Below are positions 1-12,938 of a stretch of 55,610 bases of DNA, in pieces (the first letter of the stretch is position 1; every line of letters begins with the position of its first letter). The stretch is from Alphaproteobacteria bacterium (lineage in GTDB: Bacteria; Pseudomonadota; Alphaproteobacteria; SHVV01). The DNA is taken from NCBI GenBank assembly GCA_016869275.1, contig VGEO01000014.1:1-55610 (forward strand). Direction: 5' to 3'. A program made the position numbers and the translations under genes. Under the pieces are notes generated by a model that searched no databases, was not told the origin of the DNA, and saw only the letters and a program-made list of their open reading frames with translations.

Positions 1-193
1 TGACATAGGCCGTGGCGCCGCGAGCCGCGGCGCCGGCGCGGCCCAAGGCTTCGGTTTCGGCGTGCGGCCGCCCGCCGGCCTGGGTCCAGCCGCGTCCGAC
101 CACCGCGCCGTCCTTGACGAGGACGCAGCCGACGGCGGGATTGGGCCATACCCGCCCGAGCCCGCGCGCCGCGAGTCCGAGCGCCGCCGCCAT
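1..193 (-). CDS. ribD: Riboflavin biosynthesis protein RibD, N-terminal part (truncated by window edge)
   Basis: About 64 N-terminal residues of the bifunctional diaminohydroxyphosphoribosylaminopyrimidine deaminase / reductase, the second and third steps of riboflavin synthesis in the cytosol. The visible part carries the deaminase start (GRVWPNPAVGCVLV) and the zinc motif PHAETEAL, in which His and Glu are the metal ligand and catalytic acid. The rest, including the reductase domain, lies beyond base 1. It follows nrdR on the same strand with about 10 bases between them. The frame stays open upstream of this ATG (Asp-Ala-His-His precedes Met, as in many RibD N-termini), so the true start may be a few codons earlier and overlap nrdR. 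Confidence 0.9.
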   Translation of the reverse strand, partial: MAAALGLAARGLGRVWPNPAVGCVLVKDGAVVGRGWTQAGGRPHAETEALGRAGAAARGATAYV

Positions 194-203
194 GTGGTGC
201 GCG

Positions 204-680
204 TCAGTCGTCGTTCTTGCCGCCTTCGGGATTTCCAACCAGACCGCCTATGAACTTCTCGAAGTCCTTGGCTTCGCGGAAGTTGCGGTAGACCGACGCG
301 AACCGGACATAGGCGACCGGATCGAGGTTGGCCAAACCCTCCATCACCATCTCGCCCACCATCTCGGACGGGATTTCCGATTCGCCCAGGCTCTCGAGCC
401 GGCGGACGATGCCGTTGACCATGCGCTCGACCCGTTCGGGATCGACCGGACGCTTGCGGCACGCGACCAGGATCGAGCGATGCAGTTTGTCGCGGTCGAA
501 CGGGACGCGCTGGCCCCCGCGTTTGACCACGGTCAACTCGCGCAGCTGGACCCGTTCGAAGGTGGTGAAGCGCGACCCGCACGCCGGACAAAAGCGCCGC
601 CGCCGGATCGCCGAGTTGTCCTCGGTCGGACGCGAGTCTTTGACTTGCGTTTCGTCATTGCCGCAAAACGGGCAGCGCAT
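204..680 (-). CDS. nrdR: Transcriptional repressor NrdR
   Basis: A 158-residue nucleotide-sensing repressor of ribonucleotide reductase genes. An N-terminal zinc ribbon (CPFC at 3-6, CPAC at 31-34) is followed by an ATP-cone domain ([14 protein letters not shown], residues about 52-140). The length is typical. The ATG at 680 is chosen because the zinc ribbon begins right there and GGAGGGG lies just upstream; the open frame extends further but without family similarity. It sits between glyA (64 bases upstream) and ribD, the standard alphaproteobacterial order. No palindromic NrdR box was recognised in the window. Confidence 0.96.
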   Translation of the reverse strand: MRCPFCGNDETQVKDSRPTEDNSAIRRRRFCPACGSRFTTFERVQLRELTVVKRGGQRVPFDRDKLHRSILVACRKRPVDPERVERMVNGIVRRLESLGESEIPSEMVGEMVMEGLANLDPVAYVRFASVYRNFREAKDFEKFIGGLVGNPEGGKNDD

Positions 681-744
681 GGTCCCCTCCAGTCTTATTA
701 TCGCCCTATCGCTTAGACTTGTCGTCCTCTTGCCTCGTCGCCCG

Positions 745-2055
745 TTATCCGCCGAGCCCATAGATCGGGAAGCGCCGGCACAGCGCCAGCACCTCCGCCC
801 GCACTTCGCTTTCGACCGCCGTGTTGTCGTCGGGGTGCCGGGCAAGGCCGTCCAACACCTCGACGATCATGCGGCCGACATCGCGAAATTCGGCGAGCCC
901 GAAACCGCGCGTGGTGGCGGCGGGCGAGCCCAATCGAATCCCCGACGTCACCGTCGGCTTCTCGGGATCGAACGGGATGCCGTTCTTGTTGCAGGTCATG
1001 TGCGCGGCTTCGAGCGAGCGTTCGGCCGCTTTACCGGTCAGGCGTTTGGGCCGGAGGTCGACTAGCATCAGGTGCGTGTCGGTGCCGCCGGAGACGATCG
1101 CGAGACCGCCGTTGACGAGGCTCGCTGCCAGCGCGCGGGCGTTGTCGACTACCGCCTGCGCGTACGAGCGGAACTCGGGCCGGAGCGCTTCGCCGAACGC
1201 GACCGCTTTGGCCGCGATCACATGCATGAGCGGTCCGCCCTGTAGAAACGGGAACACCGCGGAGTCGACTTTCTTGGCGATGTCGGAATCGTTGGTGAGG
1301 ATCATGCCGCCACGCGGGCCGCGCAGGGTCTTGTGGGTGGTGGTGGTAACGATGTGAGCGTGCGGGAACGGGCTCGGATGCACGCCGGCGGCGACCAAGC
1401 CCGCGAAATGCGCCATGTCGACCATGAACAGCGCGCCGACCTCGTCGGCAATCGCGCGGAACGCCGCGAAATCGATGATGCGCGGATAGGCCGAGCCGCC
1501 GGCAATGATCAATTTGGGCCGGTTCGCACGGGCGAGCGCCGCCACCTCGTCGAGGTCGATGCGGTGATCGTCGCGGCGGACGCCGTATTGATACGCCTTG
1601 AACCATTTGCCCGACAGGTTGGGCGGCGCGCCGTGGGTCAAATGCCCGCCGGCCGCGAGCGACATGCCGAGAATGATATCGTTCGGCTGTAGCAGCGCGC
1701 CGAATACGCCCTGGTTCGCCTGTGCGCCCGAGTGCGGCTGGACGTTGGCAAAGCCGCAGCCGAACAACTTCTTGGCGCGGTCGCGGGCGAGGTCCTCGAC
1801 ATCGTCCATGAACTCGCAGCCACCGTAGTAGCGCCGTCCGGGGTAACCCTCGGCGTACTTGTTGGTCATCACCGAACCCTGGGCGGCCAGCACCGCCGGG
1901 CTCACGATGTTTTCCGACGCGATCAACTCGATCTGGTCCTGTTCGCGCCGGAGTTCGCCGGCGATCGCGGCATGCACCTGCGGATCGGCGGTTTCGAGAT
2001 CGGCGGCAAAAAATCCGGACGCCGCCGGGCGAACCGGAGCTTCAGACCGGGACAT
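745..2055 (-). CDS. glyA: Serine hydroxymethyltransferase
   Basis: A 436-residue PLP enzyme converting serine and tetrahydrofolate to glycine and 5,10-methylene-THF, the main source of one-carbon units. Visible features are the N-terminal [11 protein letters not shown] block, the [11 protein letters not shown] substrate loop, the [11 protein letters not shown] strand with the PLP-binding Asp, and the Schiff-base Lys242 in [14 protein letters not shown]. The length is within a few residues of other bacterial GlyA proteins. Its start overlaps the end of rpiB by 14 bases, which suggests translational coupling within the rpiB-glyA-nrdR-ribD unit. Confidence 0.98.
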   Translation of the reverse strand: MSRSEAPVRPAASGFFAADLETADPQVHAAIAGELRREQDQIELIASENIVSPAVLAAQGSVMTNKYAEGYPGRRYYGGCEFMDDVEDLARDRAKKLFGCGFANVQPHSGAQANQGVFGALLQPNDIILGMSLAAGGHLTHGAPPNLSGKWFKAYQYGVRRDDHRIDLDEVAALARANRPKLIIAGGSAYPRIIDFAAFRAIADEVGALFMVDMAHFAGLVAAGVHPSPFPHAHIVTTTTHKTLRGPRGGMILTNDSDIAKKVDSAVFPFLQGGPLMHVIAAKAVAFGEALRPEFRSYAQAVVDNARALAASLVNGGLAIVSGGTDTHLMLVDLRPKRLTGKAAERSLEAAHMTCNKNGIPFDPEKPTVTSGIRLGSPAATTRGFGLAEFRDVGRMIVEVLDGLARHPDDNTAVESEVRAEVLALCRRFPIYGLGG

Positions 2056-2518
2056 TGGCGGGCTTCCTCGGCTTGGCCGGCTGACCGAGCTTGGCGACGC
2101 GGCGCTCGTGGCGGCCGCCGGCGAACGGGGTCGTCAGAAAAGCCCGTACGCAATCGCGCGCCACTTCCTCGCCGACGATGCGGGCGCCGAGCGCGATCAC
2201 GTTGGCGTCGTTGTGGGCGCGCGCGAGCGTCGCGGTGGTGACGTCATGACAGACGGCGGCGCGGATGTGGGGAGCGCGGTTGGCGGCGATGGCGATGCCG
2301 ATCCCGGTTCCGCACACGAGAACGCCACGGCTCGCGCGCCCCTGCGCCAACGCTTCCACCAGCGCGTGCGCGAAATCAGGATAGTCGACCGACTCGGGCC
2401 CATCGGTTCCGCAGTCGAGCGTGGCGTAGCCAGCACCCTCGATCTCGTCCTTGAGGACATTCTTCAACCGGAACCCGGCATGGTCGGCGGCGAGCGCGAT
2501 CGTTTCCTGAGAGGCCAT
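2042..2518 (-). CDS. rpiB: Ribose 5-phosphate isomerase B
   Basis: A 158-residue RpiB/LacAB-family sugar-phosphate isomerase interconverting ribose-5-P and ribulose-5-P. The N-terminal strand [13 protein letters not shown], the [16 protein letters not shown] segment and the [16 protein letters not shown] phosphate loop with its catalytic Cys are all present. The C-terminal tail ([17 protein letters not shown]) overlaps the glyA start in another frame. RpiB directly upstream of glyA is a conserved alphaproteobacterial pairing. Confidence 0.96.
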   Translation of the reverse strand: MASQETIALAADHAGFRLKNVLKDEIEGAGYATLDCGTDGPESVDYPDFAHALVEALAQGRASRGVLVCGTGIGIAIAANRAPHIRAAVCHDVTTATLARAHNDANVIALGARIVGEEVARDCVRAFLTTPFAGGRHERRVAKLGQPAKPRKPANVPV

Positions 2519-2645
2519 TCGCGAACGGGCAGGTACCTGAACGGGACGAGACCGGCTTCAATACCACAGGTCGCTTGGCCTCGCCATGCCCGCACAAATG
2601 CTCGGCCGCGTTCGCGGTCGACGAAGCTGCGGACCCAAGATATTG

Positions 2646-2674
2646 ATATTGCGAGCTTTTGCTGCGCCGTTCAA
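2646..2674 (-). promoter_or_regulatory. Possible sigma70-type promoter before rpiB
   Basis: On the minus strand TTGAAC is followed after 17 bases by CAATAT. The match to the -35 consensus is fair and to the -10 consensus weak. It falls in the 152-base gap between the DUF6898-like gene and rpiB and could give the rpiB-glyA-nrdR-ribD unit its own start. Confidence 0.22.
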
Positions 2675-2937
2675 ACGACGATGCCGCCGCGGCCGGTCGA
2701 ACTGGCATCGGTCGGCGGCTCGTCGTTGCCTTTTTTTTTGGCGAGAACGTAGCGGAGTTTGCGGATAGCGAGCGCGCTCAGTTCGGATTCGGCTGTGTTG
2801 GCCGGGGCGATGACCGAGACTTCCTCGCCGGTCTCCGGATCGATGGCCGTCGCTTTGACCGAACTACCGATCTGACGAAATTCGAGCAGGTATTCCTGTT
2901 TGTCGGTCGCGCCCATGCCGGTGGGGCAGCATGCCAT
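2671..2937 (-). CDS. DUF6898-family-like small protein
   Basis: An 88-residue protein (81 if the second ATG at 2916 is used). The core EYLLEFRQIGSSVKATAIDPETG, then VSVIAPANTAESEL and a C-terminal IRKLRYVLAKK, recalls the short DUF6898 proteins found mainly in Rhodospirillales; this is recognised from memory. The pattern of short strands plus a C-terminal helix suggests a small soluble domain of unknown function. The reading frame is open upstream as far as 3081, but that extension runs through an intrinsic terminator (2982-3006) and shows no family similarity, so an internal ATG is preferred. There is no good Shine-Dalgarno at either ATG. Confidence 0.6.
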   Translation of the reverse strand: MACCPTGMGATDKQEYLLEFRQIGSSVKATAIDPETGEEVSVIAPANTAESELSALAIRKLRYVLAKKKGNDEPPTDASSTGRGGIVV

Positions 2938-2981
2938 TCGGGATCGGCGAGCGCCACCGCCGGACCGTTCCACGGCGGCGT

Positions 2982-3006
2982 AAAAAAAGCCCCGCTCGCG
3001 CGGGGC
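2982..3006 (-). terminator. Intrinsic terminator, leftward
   Basis: A 7-bp G+C stem (GCCCCGC with GCGGGGC, loop TCGC) is followed on the minus strand by seven T residues. It lies 160 bases downstream of the hemA stop and 45 bases upstream of the DUF6898-like start. It could end hemA transcription, end a short RNA starting in the AT-rich island, or act as an attenuator for the genes to its left. Confidence 0.85.
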
Positions 3007-3090
3007 GTTAGTTTGGGCTTGGGATCGTGATGGATCCGTGCGTACGACCTTCATTAGAGCTATCTTGAGGGGAATAATCAAGATATAAAT
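2982..3090 (-). ncRNA. Candidate small RNA or attenuator leader
   Basis: The interval between hemA and the DUF6898-like gene is strikingly AT-rich for this genome. Read on the minus strand it offers a possible promoter (TAGAAT as a -10, 18 bases after TTACCG), an 8-bp hairpin TATCTTGA/TCAAGATA whose 9-base loop contains CCCC, a single-stranded purine/pyrimidine linker, and a strong intrinsic terminator. The result would be a transcript of about 100 nt. A C-rich hairpin loop plus terminal stem is the general layout of many alphaproteobacterial trans-acting RNAs. No known family could be assigned, and the start point is approximate. Confidence 0.33.
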
Positions 3091-3098
3091 TCTATCTT
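3061..3098. repeat. Three alternating TATCTT half-sites
   Basis: TATCTT occurs at 3061-3066 and 3093-3098, with its inverted copy AAGATA at 3080-3085 midway. The middle copy can pair with either neighbour: 8-bp arms 3061-3068/3078-3085 with a 9-base loop, or 6-bp arms 3080-3085/3093-3098 with a 7-base loop. As DNA this could be a repressor site array; as RNA it gives two mutually exclusive hairpins just before the terminator. Confidence 0.6.
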
Positions 3099-3165
3099 AA
3101 GTTGTAATTCGCCGGTAAGCGCAATGTTTACGCTAAGTCACTGATCCATCTTGTCGTTTTTTGCG

Positions 3166-4377
3166 TTAGGCGGCGCGCCGAAGCGACAACTCGCCCCAGA
3201 CCGCGTTCAACGCACGGATCAAGTCATCCATCATCGCATCGGTATGGAGCGGGCCCGGCGTGAAGCGCAGCCGCTCGGTCCCCCGCGGGACGGTCGGATA
3301 GTTGATCGGCTGCACGTAGATTTTATAGCGGTCGAGCAGGATGTCGGAGACCCGCTTGCAAAGATCGGCATCGCCAACCAGCACCGGTACGATATGGCTC
3401 GAAGACTCCATGACCGGTAAGCCGGCGTCCGCCAACAGCTTCTTGAGCCGCGTCGCGCGCTCGTGCTGGCGGTCACGCTCGGCGCCACTGGTCTTGAGAT
3501 GTCGGACGCTGGCGAGCGCGCCAGCCGCAAGCACCGGCGACAGCGCGGTCGTAAAAATAAATCCCGGCGCATAGCTCCGGACCGCGTCGACGGTGACGGC
3601 ATCGGCTGCGATATAGCCGCCTTGAACGCCGAACGCCTTGCCGAGCGTGCCTTCGATGATGTCGACGCGCGCCATGACGCCGTCCCGTTCGGCAACGCCG
3701 GCACCATGCGCGCCATACATGCCAACGGCGTGAACCTCGTCGAGATACGTCAGCGCGCCGTAGCGCTCGGCGAGATCGCAAATCGCGCCGATCGGCGCGA
3801 TGTCGCCGTCCATCGAATAGACCGATTCGAAGGCAATGACTTTAGGCCGATCGCGATCGTGCTCGCGCAACAGCGCCTCGAGGTGAGCGACATCATTGTG
3901 GCGGAAGACCTTCTTCTCGCCCTTGCCGAAGCGAATGCCCTGGATCATCGAGGCGTGGTTGAGCGTATCGGAGAAAACCACGCAGTCGGGCAACAGGTTC
4001 GAGAGCGTCGACAACGTCGCTTCGTTGGCGACGTAGCCCGACGTAAAAAGAAGCGCGGCATCCTTGCCGTGCAGGCTCGCGAGCTCGCGTTCGAGTAAAA
4101 CGTGGTAGTGCGTGGTGCCCGAAATGTTACGGGTTCCGCCGGCACCGGCGCCGACCTTGTCGAGCGCCTCGCGAATCGCCGCGCGGACCGCAGCGTGCTG
4201 ACCCATGCCGAGATAGTCGTTCGAGCACCACACCACGACCTCGTCGATGCCGACGCCCTTGTGGCGGGTCGCCCGCGGGAAGTCGCCAGCGTGCCGTTCG
4301 AGGTCGGCGAACACGCGATAGCGACCTTCGCGCTTGAGCTCGCCGATCTTGTCGGCGAAAAATTTGGTGTAGTCCAT
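3166..4377 (-). CDS. hemA: 5-Aminolevulinate synthase
   Basis: A 403-residue PLP enzyme condensing glycine with succinyl-CoA, the first step of tetrapyrrole synthesis by the C4 (Shemin) route used by alphaproteobacteria. Visible features are the glycine-rich [13 protein letters not shown] loop, [11 protein letters not shown] with the PLP-contacting Asp, and the Schiff-base Lys247 in EGTLGKAFG. The length matches other alphaproteobacterial HemA proteins (about 400). It is transcribed away from the Rid-family gene. hemB, the next pathway step, lies 7.5 kb to the right, so the two are not in one operon. Confidence 0.98.
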   Translation of the reverse strand: MDYTKFFADKIGELKREGRYRVFADLERHAGDFPRATRHKGVGIDEVVVWCSNDYLGMGQHAAVRAAIREALDKVGAGAGGTRNISGTTHYHVLLERELASLHGKDAALLFTSGYVANEATLSTLSNLLPDCVVFSDTLNHASMIQGIRFGKGEKKVFRHNDVAHLEALLREHDRDRPKVIAFESVYSMDGDIAPIGAICDLAERYGALTYLDEVHAVGMYGAHGAGVAERDGVMARVDIIEGTLGKAFGVQGGYIAADAVTVDAVRSYAPGFIFTTALSPVLAAGALASVRHLKTSGAERDRQHERATRLKKLLADAGLPVMESSSHIVPVLVGDADLCKRVSDILLDRYKIYVQPINYPTVPRGTERLRFTPGPLHTDAMMDDLIRALNAVWGELSLRRAA

Positions 4378-4524
4378 GCGAACCCTGCGGCGGTCACTTT
4401 ACCCGATTTCGCAAAGCCCACAAACCGGGCCCTCTCACGAGTGTGTGTACGGATAATCACCCTATGCGTTGCCGCGCGGACCAACAGAGGTTAAAACGCC
4501 GGTTGGCCGCGAAAGGAACCTCCG

Positions 4525-4917
4525 ATGCAGGTGCTAAACCCGAAAGGGTGGAAACAGCCCAAAGGTTATGCCAACGGGATCGCCGCGACGGGTCGTCAGG
4601 TATTCGTGGCCGGCCAGATCGGCTGGAATGGCCAGGAGCAGTTCGAAACCGACGATTTTGCCGGCCAGGTGCGGCTGGCATTGCAGAACGTCGTCGCCGT
4701 GCTCGCCGAAGGCGGCGCCAGGCCCGCGCACATCACGCGCATGACCTGGTACGTGGTCGACAAGAAGGAGTACCTCGCCGCGGCCCGCGACATCGGGCGC
4801 GCTTATCGCGAGGTAATCGGCGCACACTATCCGGCGATGACGTTGGTGCAGGTCGCCGACCTGCTCGAAGATCGCGCCAAGGTCGAGATCGAAGTCACTG
4901 CCGTCGTACCGGCGTGA
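4525..4917 (+). CDS. Rid (YjgF/YER057c/UK114) family protein
   Basis: A 130-residue single-domain member of the RidA/RutC superfamily, usually a homotrimer acting on reactive enamines/imines. Recognisable blocks are VFVAGQIGWNGQ, VRLALQNVVAVLAEGGA and the C-terminal VEIEVTAVVP strand. In canonical RidA an Arg in the VARLP segment binds the substrate carboxylate; here the equivalent VADLL segment has Asp112. Imine deamination in the RidA manner is therefore doubtful, and another Rid subfamily is likelier. A GAAAGGA Shine-Dalgarno precedes the ATG. It lies immediately upstream of gcdH on the same strand (66 bases). Confidence 0.88.
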   Translation: MQVLNPKGWKQPKGYANGIAATGRQVFVAGQIGWNGQEQFETDDFAGQVRLALQNVVAVLAEGGARPAHITRMTWYVVDKKEYLAAARDIGRAYREVIGAHYPAMTLVQVADLLEDRAKVEIEVTAVVPA

Positions 4918-4983
4918 CGCCGCCGCGGGCGACGGCCCGCGGCCCGGACCCGTGCTAGAATTCGGGAGAAACAGGATCCTCCG

Positions 4984-6201
4984 ATGAGCATCGCCAGCGC
5001 CGATCAACGCAAATCCGCCACGGCCAAAGCCGCCGAGTTCAAGTGGGACGACGCGTTCCTGCTCGCCGATCAGCTTTCCGAGGACGAGCGGCTGGTGATG
5101 GAGAGCGCGCGCAACTACTGCCAGCAAAAACTGATGCCACGCATCCTGCAGGCGTTTCGCAACGAGACCTTCGACCGCGCCGTGTTCGACGAAATGGGCG
5201 AGATGGGATTCCTCGGCTCGACCCTCGAAGGCTATGGCTGCGCCGGCGTCAACCACGTCTGCTACGGGTTGATCGCGCGCGAGGTCGAGCGGGTCGACTC
5301 CGCCTATCGCTCGACCATGAGCGTGCAGTCCTCGCTCGTGATGTACCCGATTTACACTTTCGGCAGCGAAGCGCAGCGCCAGAAGTATTTGCCGGGCCTG
5401 GCCGCGGGCAAGCTGGTCGGCGCGTTCGGCTTGACCGAACCCGACCACGGCTCCGACCCCGGCGGCATGAAGAGCCGCGCCCGCGCCAGCAAAGGCGGAT
5501 TCCTGCTCTCGGGCACCAAGACCTGGATCACCAATTCGCCGATCGCCGATGTGTTCGTGGTGTGGGCCAAGAACGATGCCGGCGTGATCCGCGGCTTCAT
5601 CCTCGAGCGTGGCATGAAGGGGCTCACCACGCCCAAGCTCGAGGGCAAGTTCTCGCTCCGCGCCGGCCCGACCGGGCAAATCGCCATGGACGACGTGTTC
5701 GTGCCGGCGGAGAACGAACTGCCCGAGGTCTCCGGGCTCAAAGGCCCGTTCTCGTGCCTCAACAAGGCGCGCTACGGCATCGGTTGGGGAGCGCTCGGCG
5801 CCGCCGAGTTCTGCTGGCACGCGGCGCGGAGCTATACGCTCGAACGCAAGCAGTTCGGCCGGCCGCTCGCCGCCAACCAGTTGATCCAGAAGAAGCTCGC
5901 CGACATGCAGACCGAGATCTCGATCGGGCTGCTGGCGTGCCTGCGGGTCGGCCGGCTGATGGACGAGGGACGCGCCACGCCGGAAATGGTCTCGATCATC
6001 AAGCGCAACAGCTGCGGCAAGGCGATCGACATCGCCCGCGTCGCCCGCGACATGCACGGCGGCAACGGCATCGCCGACGAGTATCACGTGATCCGCCACG
6101 TCTTGAACCTCGAGGCTGTCAACACCTACGAAGGCACCCACGACGTCCACGCGCTGATCCTCGGCCGCGCCCAGACCGGGATTCAGGCGTTCTCGGCCTG
6201 A
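4984..6201 (+). CDS. gcdH: Glutaryl-CoA dehydrogenase
   Basis: A 405-residue FAD acyl-CoA dehydrogenase that oxidises and decarboxylates glutaryl-CoA to crotonyl-CoA in lysine, tryptophan and glutarate breakdown. The catalytic Glu383 sits in [17 protein letters not shown], the signature of this subfamily. [12 protein letters not shown] and [13 protein letters not shown] match the FAD/substrate loops, and [14 protein letters not shown] is the GCDH-type segment. It has no N-terminal targeting peptide. A short frame gap (15 bases) separates it from the DinB-fold gene. The family CoA-transferase commonly linked to GcdH is not adjacent, but a class III CoA-transferase is found at 12.9 kb. Confidence 0.95.
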   Translation: MSIASADQRKSATAKAAEFKWDDAFLLADQLSEDERLVMESARNYCQQKLMPRILQAFRNETFDRAVFDEMGEMGFLGSTLEGYGCAGVNHVCYGLIAREVERVDSAYRSTMSVQSSLVMYPIYTFGSEAQRQKYLPGLAAGKLVGAFGLTEPDHGSDPGGMKSRARASKGGFLLSGTKTWITNSPIADVFVVWAKNDAGVIRGFILERGMKGLTTPKLEGKFSLRAGPTGQIAMDDVFVPAENELPEVSGLKGPFSCLNKARYGIGWGALGAAEFCWHAARSYTLERKQFGRPLAANQLIQKKLADMQTEISIGLLACLRVGRLMDEGRATPEMVSIIKRNSCGKAIDIARVARDMHGGNGIADEYHVIRHVLNLEAVNTYEGTHDVHALILGRAQTGIQAFSA

Positions 6202-6216
6202 TCGGCGAACCGGTCG

Positions 6217-6717
6217 ATGCTGAGCCCGCAGCTTCGTATCCTCGGCCGCTTCAACCGCTGGGCCAATCGCAAGGTCTACGCCGCGGTCGCTGGCCTGACC
6301 GATGCCGAGTACCGGGCCGATCGCGGCGCCTTTTTCCGCTCTACCCATCGCACCTTGAACCACATCCTGGTCGGCGACCGGCTGTGGCTCCGACGCCTGA
6401 CCGGGAGCGGCGATCAGCCGAGCAGCCTGGACGCGATCCTCTACGACGACTTTCCGAGTTTACAGGCGGCCCGCGAGCGCGAAGACGAGCGCATCGTCGC
6501 GTACGTCGACCGCCTGGAAGAGGACGCGCTCGACCGCCCGTGCGCGTTCACGAACGTGGCGGGTGAGGCTTTCACCTTCGCTCTCGGCCCCCTCATCATC
6601 AATATGTTCAACCACGCTACCCATCACCGCGGCCAGGTGCATGGGATTTTGACCGGGCTCGGTAAGGAGTCGCTCGCGCTCGATCTCTTCATCTATTTGC
6701 GCGAGGCCGGCGCCTAG
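6217..6717 (+). CDS. DinB-fold (YfiT/DinB) protein
   Basis: A 166-residue four-helix bundle protein. The DinB metal triad is visible: His49 in TLNHILVGDRLW, and His133 and His137 in FNHATHHRGQVHGIL. Some members are thiol S-transferases using mycothiol or bacillithiol; most have unknown function. It follows gcdH by 15 bases and is probably co-transcribed. Nothing in the sequence fixes the substrate. Confidence 0.9.
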   Translation: MLSPQLRILGRFNRWANRKVYAAVAGLTDAEYRADRGAFFRSTHRTLNHILVGDRLWLRRLTGSGDQPSSLDAILYDDFPSLQAAREREDERIVAYVDRLEEDALDRPCAFTNVAGEAFTFALGPLIINMFNHATHHRGQVHGILTGLGKESLALDLFIYLREAGA

Positions 6718-6756
6718 CCCCAAGCCGATTCCCCGAAAGCCGAAAGGACCGACATC

Positions 6757-7773
6757 ATGGCTCGCTCACCGACCCGTCGCCCGGTACTTGTTGCGTTAGC
6801 CGCTACCGCCGCCTTCGCCCTCGCCGTGGTGTCGGCGGCGCACGCACAAGAGAAGTCGAAACTCACGGTGGTATTCCCGACACCGCCACAGACTTTCGGT
6901 ATCCCCTACTACATCGCTAAGGACTCGGGCTGGTACGCCAAGAACGGCCTCGAGATCGAGGAACAGACGATCGCCGGCACGCCCAACGTGATTCGCGCCA
7001 TGCTGGCGGGCCAGGCCGACGTCGGCATTCTCGTGATCGACAGCTTTTTCGTCGCCGTCGCCGAAGGCGCCAAAATGAAAGCGATCGGCTCGTGGCAGCC
7101 GGTCGCCGACTATCAGTTGGTCGCGCGCAAAGGCCTAATTAAGTCAATTCCCGATATGGCCGGGAAGACCTTTGCCGGCTTCTCCAGCGGCAATCTGTTG
7201 GAGCACGTGCCGCAACTCCTGATGAAGAAGTATGGCAAGGATGCGAAGGCGATGGCCTATGTTTCGATCGGCGGCCATCCCGAGCGCGTGCAGGCGGTGG
7301 CGGTCGGCAAGGCCGATGTCACCATGGTCAACACGATCGCTGCCCTTGGCGGTGTCAAGCAGGGTTCGGTCGAAATCCTCACCACGGTCGAAAAGGAGCT
7401 ACCGGGGCTGGGCTACGTTTATTCGGTGGTGACCGATTCCGGCCTGGCCGATCCAACCAAGCGCAAGGCGCTCGAAGTCTTCACTCGCGGCGCGGTCGAG
7501 GGGGCGCGCGCCGCGCTCGGAGACGCGGCGCTCACGACCGCGACCATGCTGAAGCGCACGCCCAACGTCGACCCGGTGCTGCTCAGGTCGGTGATCGAAG
7601 AGCTGATCCGCTTGAAAGCGTGGGACGCCAACGGCGGCGCCGACGTCAACGCGGCCGAAACAGCGGCCAAGACCTACCACGAACTCGGCATCGTCAAGCG
7701 GCGGTTGGGCGCGGCCGAGATCATGGACCGCTCGGTCATGGAGAAGGTGCTGAAAGACTTGGGGACGGTCTGA
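6757..7773 (+). CDS. NitT/TauT-type ABC transporter substrate-binding protein (orphan)
   Basis: A 338-residue periplasmic binding protein of the SsuA/TauA/ThiY-like group. The N-terminus is a Sec signal: an Arg-rich start, a hydrophobic stretch at about 9-26, and a likely cut after Ala-His-Ala (residue 30). The mature start TVVFPTPPQTFGIPYYIAKD and AGQADVGILVIDSFFVAVAEG are typical of the family. A clear GAAAGGA site precedes the ATG. No permease or ATPase gene lies beside it, so it must work with a transporter encoded elsewhere, or serve sensing. Its ligand cannot be read from the sequence. Confidence 0.87.
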   Translation: MARSPTRRPVLVALAATAAFALAVVSAAHAQEKSKLTVVFPTPPQTFGIPYYIAKDSGWYAKNGLEIEEQTIAGTPNVIRAMLAGQADVGILVIDSFFVAVAEGAKMKAIGSWQPVADYQLVARKGLIKSIPDMAGKTFAGFSSGNLLEHVPQLLMKKYGKDAKAMAYVSIGGHPERVQAVAVGKADVTMVNTIAALGGVKQGSVEILTTVEKELPGLGYVYSVVTDSGLADPTKRKALEVFTRGAVEGARAALGDAALTTATMLKRTPNVDPVLLRSVIEELIRLKAWDANGGADVNAAETAAKTYHELGIVKRRLGAAEIMDRSVMEKVLKDLGTV

Positions 7774-7788
7774 GCCGCTCGGGCTCGC

Positions 7789-8175
7789 CTAAGCCGTCGC
7801 CACGTCGGTTAGACCGAAGTCGGTGCCCTTGTAGAGCAGCGGCTCGCCGGTGGTCTTGGCGAGCGCGTAGGCAAAGCAGTCGCCGAAATTGAGGTTGGCA
7901 CGATGTCGGCCGCGCCCGTACTGATGGTAGGCTTCGCGCGCCATTTCCCCCTGGGCTCGATCGACCGGCACGACTTCGAGTCCGGCCCGCACCATGAATC
8001 GATCGAGGTCGCGTCGGCCGACGTCACGCCGGCGTCGATCGAGCACGATCGAAGCTTCGACGAAACTCGCCACCGAGATGAGCCGGGTTTGGTCGAACGA
8101 CATCCGCGCAGCGAACGCCGCGCCTTCGGTTTCGCCGAGGAGAATTGCGACGACCGCGGACGTGTCGATCACCAT
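7789..8175 (-). CDS. vapC: VapC-type PIN-domain ribonuclease toxin
   Basis: A 128-residue PIN domain. The four acidic residues expected for Mg-dependent RNase activity are present: Asp4 (VIDTSAVV), Glu40 (FVEASIVL), Asp99 (NFGDCFAYALA) and Asp119 (KGTDFGLTD). The start at 8175 is set by its 1-base overlap with the antitoxin stop (TGATG). The open frame extends further upstream but runs into the antitoxin gene. It converges on the binding-protein gene on the other strand. The cellular target RNA is unknown. Confidence 0.93.
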   Translation of the reverse strand: MVIDTSAVVAILLGETEGAAFAARMSFDQTRLISVASFVEASIVLDRRRRDVGRRDLDRFMVRAGLEVVPVDRAQGEMAREAYHQYGRGRHRANLNFGDCFAYALAKTTGEPLLYKGTDFGLTDVATA

Positions 8176-8429
8176 CAGGTCGGCAGCCCGTCCTCGTCGT
8201 AGCCGAGGATTTCGTCCGCCGACCGTGAATCGTATTCCGGCGCGCTGGCGCAATGGCGCGCAATTTCCATCAGGTCCTCGACCAGCCGCTCATCCGTCTT
8301 GCGCCGGCGCACGCGCGTCAGCTGCTCGCGGAGTGCGATCTTGACCGCCTCAGTAATCGACTCGCCGGTCGCCTGCGCAAGCTCGCGCGCGAGCTTGTCG
8401 GTCTCCGGATCCTTGATGCTGAGCGCCAT
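8175..8429 (-). CDS. vapB: VapB-type antitoxin (PSK/Rv0623-like)
   Basis: An 84-residue antitoxin. The N-terminal segment (SIKDPETDKLARELAQATGESITEAVKIALREQL) is the short DNA-binding part of the PSK-transcription-factor-like VapB group, and the acidic C-terminal tail (DSRSADEILGYDEDGLPT) fits toxin neutralisation. It overlaps vapC by one base, so the pair is translated together. A 14-bp perfect inverted repeat ends right at its start codon, the expected place for autoregulation by the VapBC complex. Confidence 0.92.
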   Translation of the reverse strand: MALSIKDPETDKLARELAQATGESITEAVKIALREQLTRVRRRKTDERLVEDLMEIARHCASAPEYDSRSADEILGYDEDGLPT

Positions 8430-8477
8430 TTTCTACCTGTATAGAAAAAAGTATATACAGGTAGAAAGAAGGAGCAA
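8430..8477 (-). promoter_or_regulatory. vapBC promoter and operator palindrome
   Basis: TTTCTACCTGTATA (8430-8443) and its perfect inverted copy (8454-8467) flank a 10-base AT-rich spacer. On the minus strand TTGCTC (8472-8477) and TATACT (8450-8455), 16 bases apart, form a plausible promoter whose -10 lies in the spacer between the arms, so repressor bound to the palindrome would block polymerase. The downstream arm also contains the AGG that would serve as the vapB ribosome site. The flanking 8475-8508 is AT-rich and shows no gene. Confidence 0.8.
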
Positions 8478-8508
8478 GTTTATTGTTTACTTTAATTAAA
8501 TCAATATC

Positions 8509-12927
<4,419 letters not shown>

Positions 12928-12938
12928 CGGAGCGTTCG

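Noticed and set aside
2938-3081. N-terminal extension of the DUF6898-like protein, up to a TTG at 3081 or the ATG at 3054
   Set aside because: The extension is encoded across a strong intrinsic terminator and has no similarity to the family; the open frame is probably chance.
4534-6363. Open frame of about 600 codons antisense to gcdH
   Set aside because: It mirrors a well-supported gene, has a composition typical of reverse-strand G+C-rich shadows, and no recognisable domain.
7771-7787. GAGCC/GGCTC hairpin between the orphan binding protein and vapC
   Set aside because: Only a 5-bp stem and no T-run; expected by chance at this base composition.
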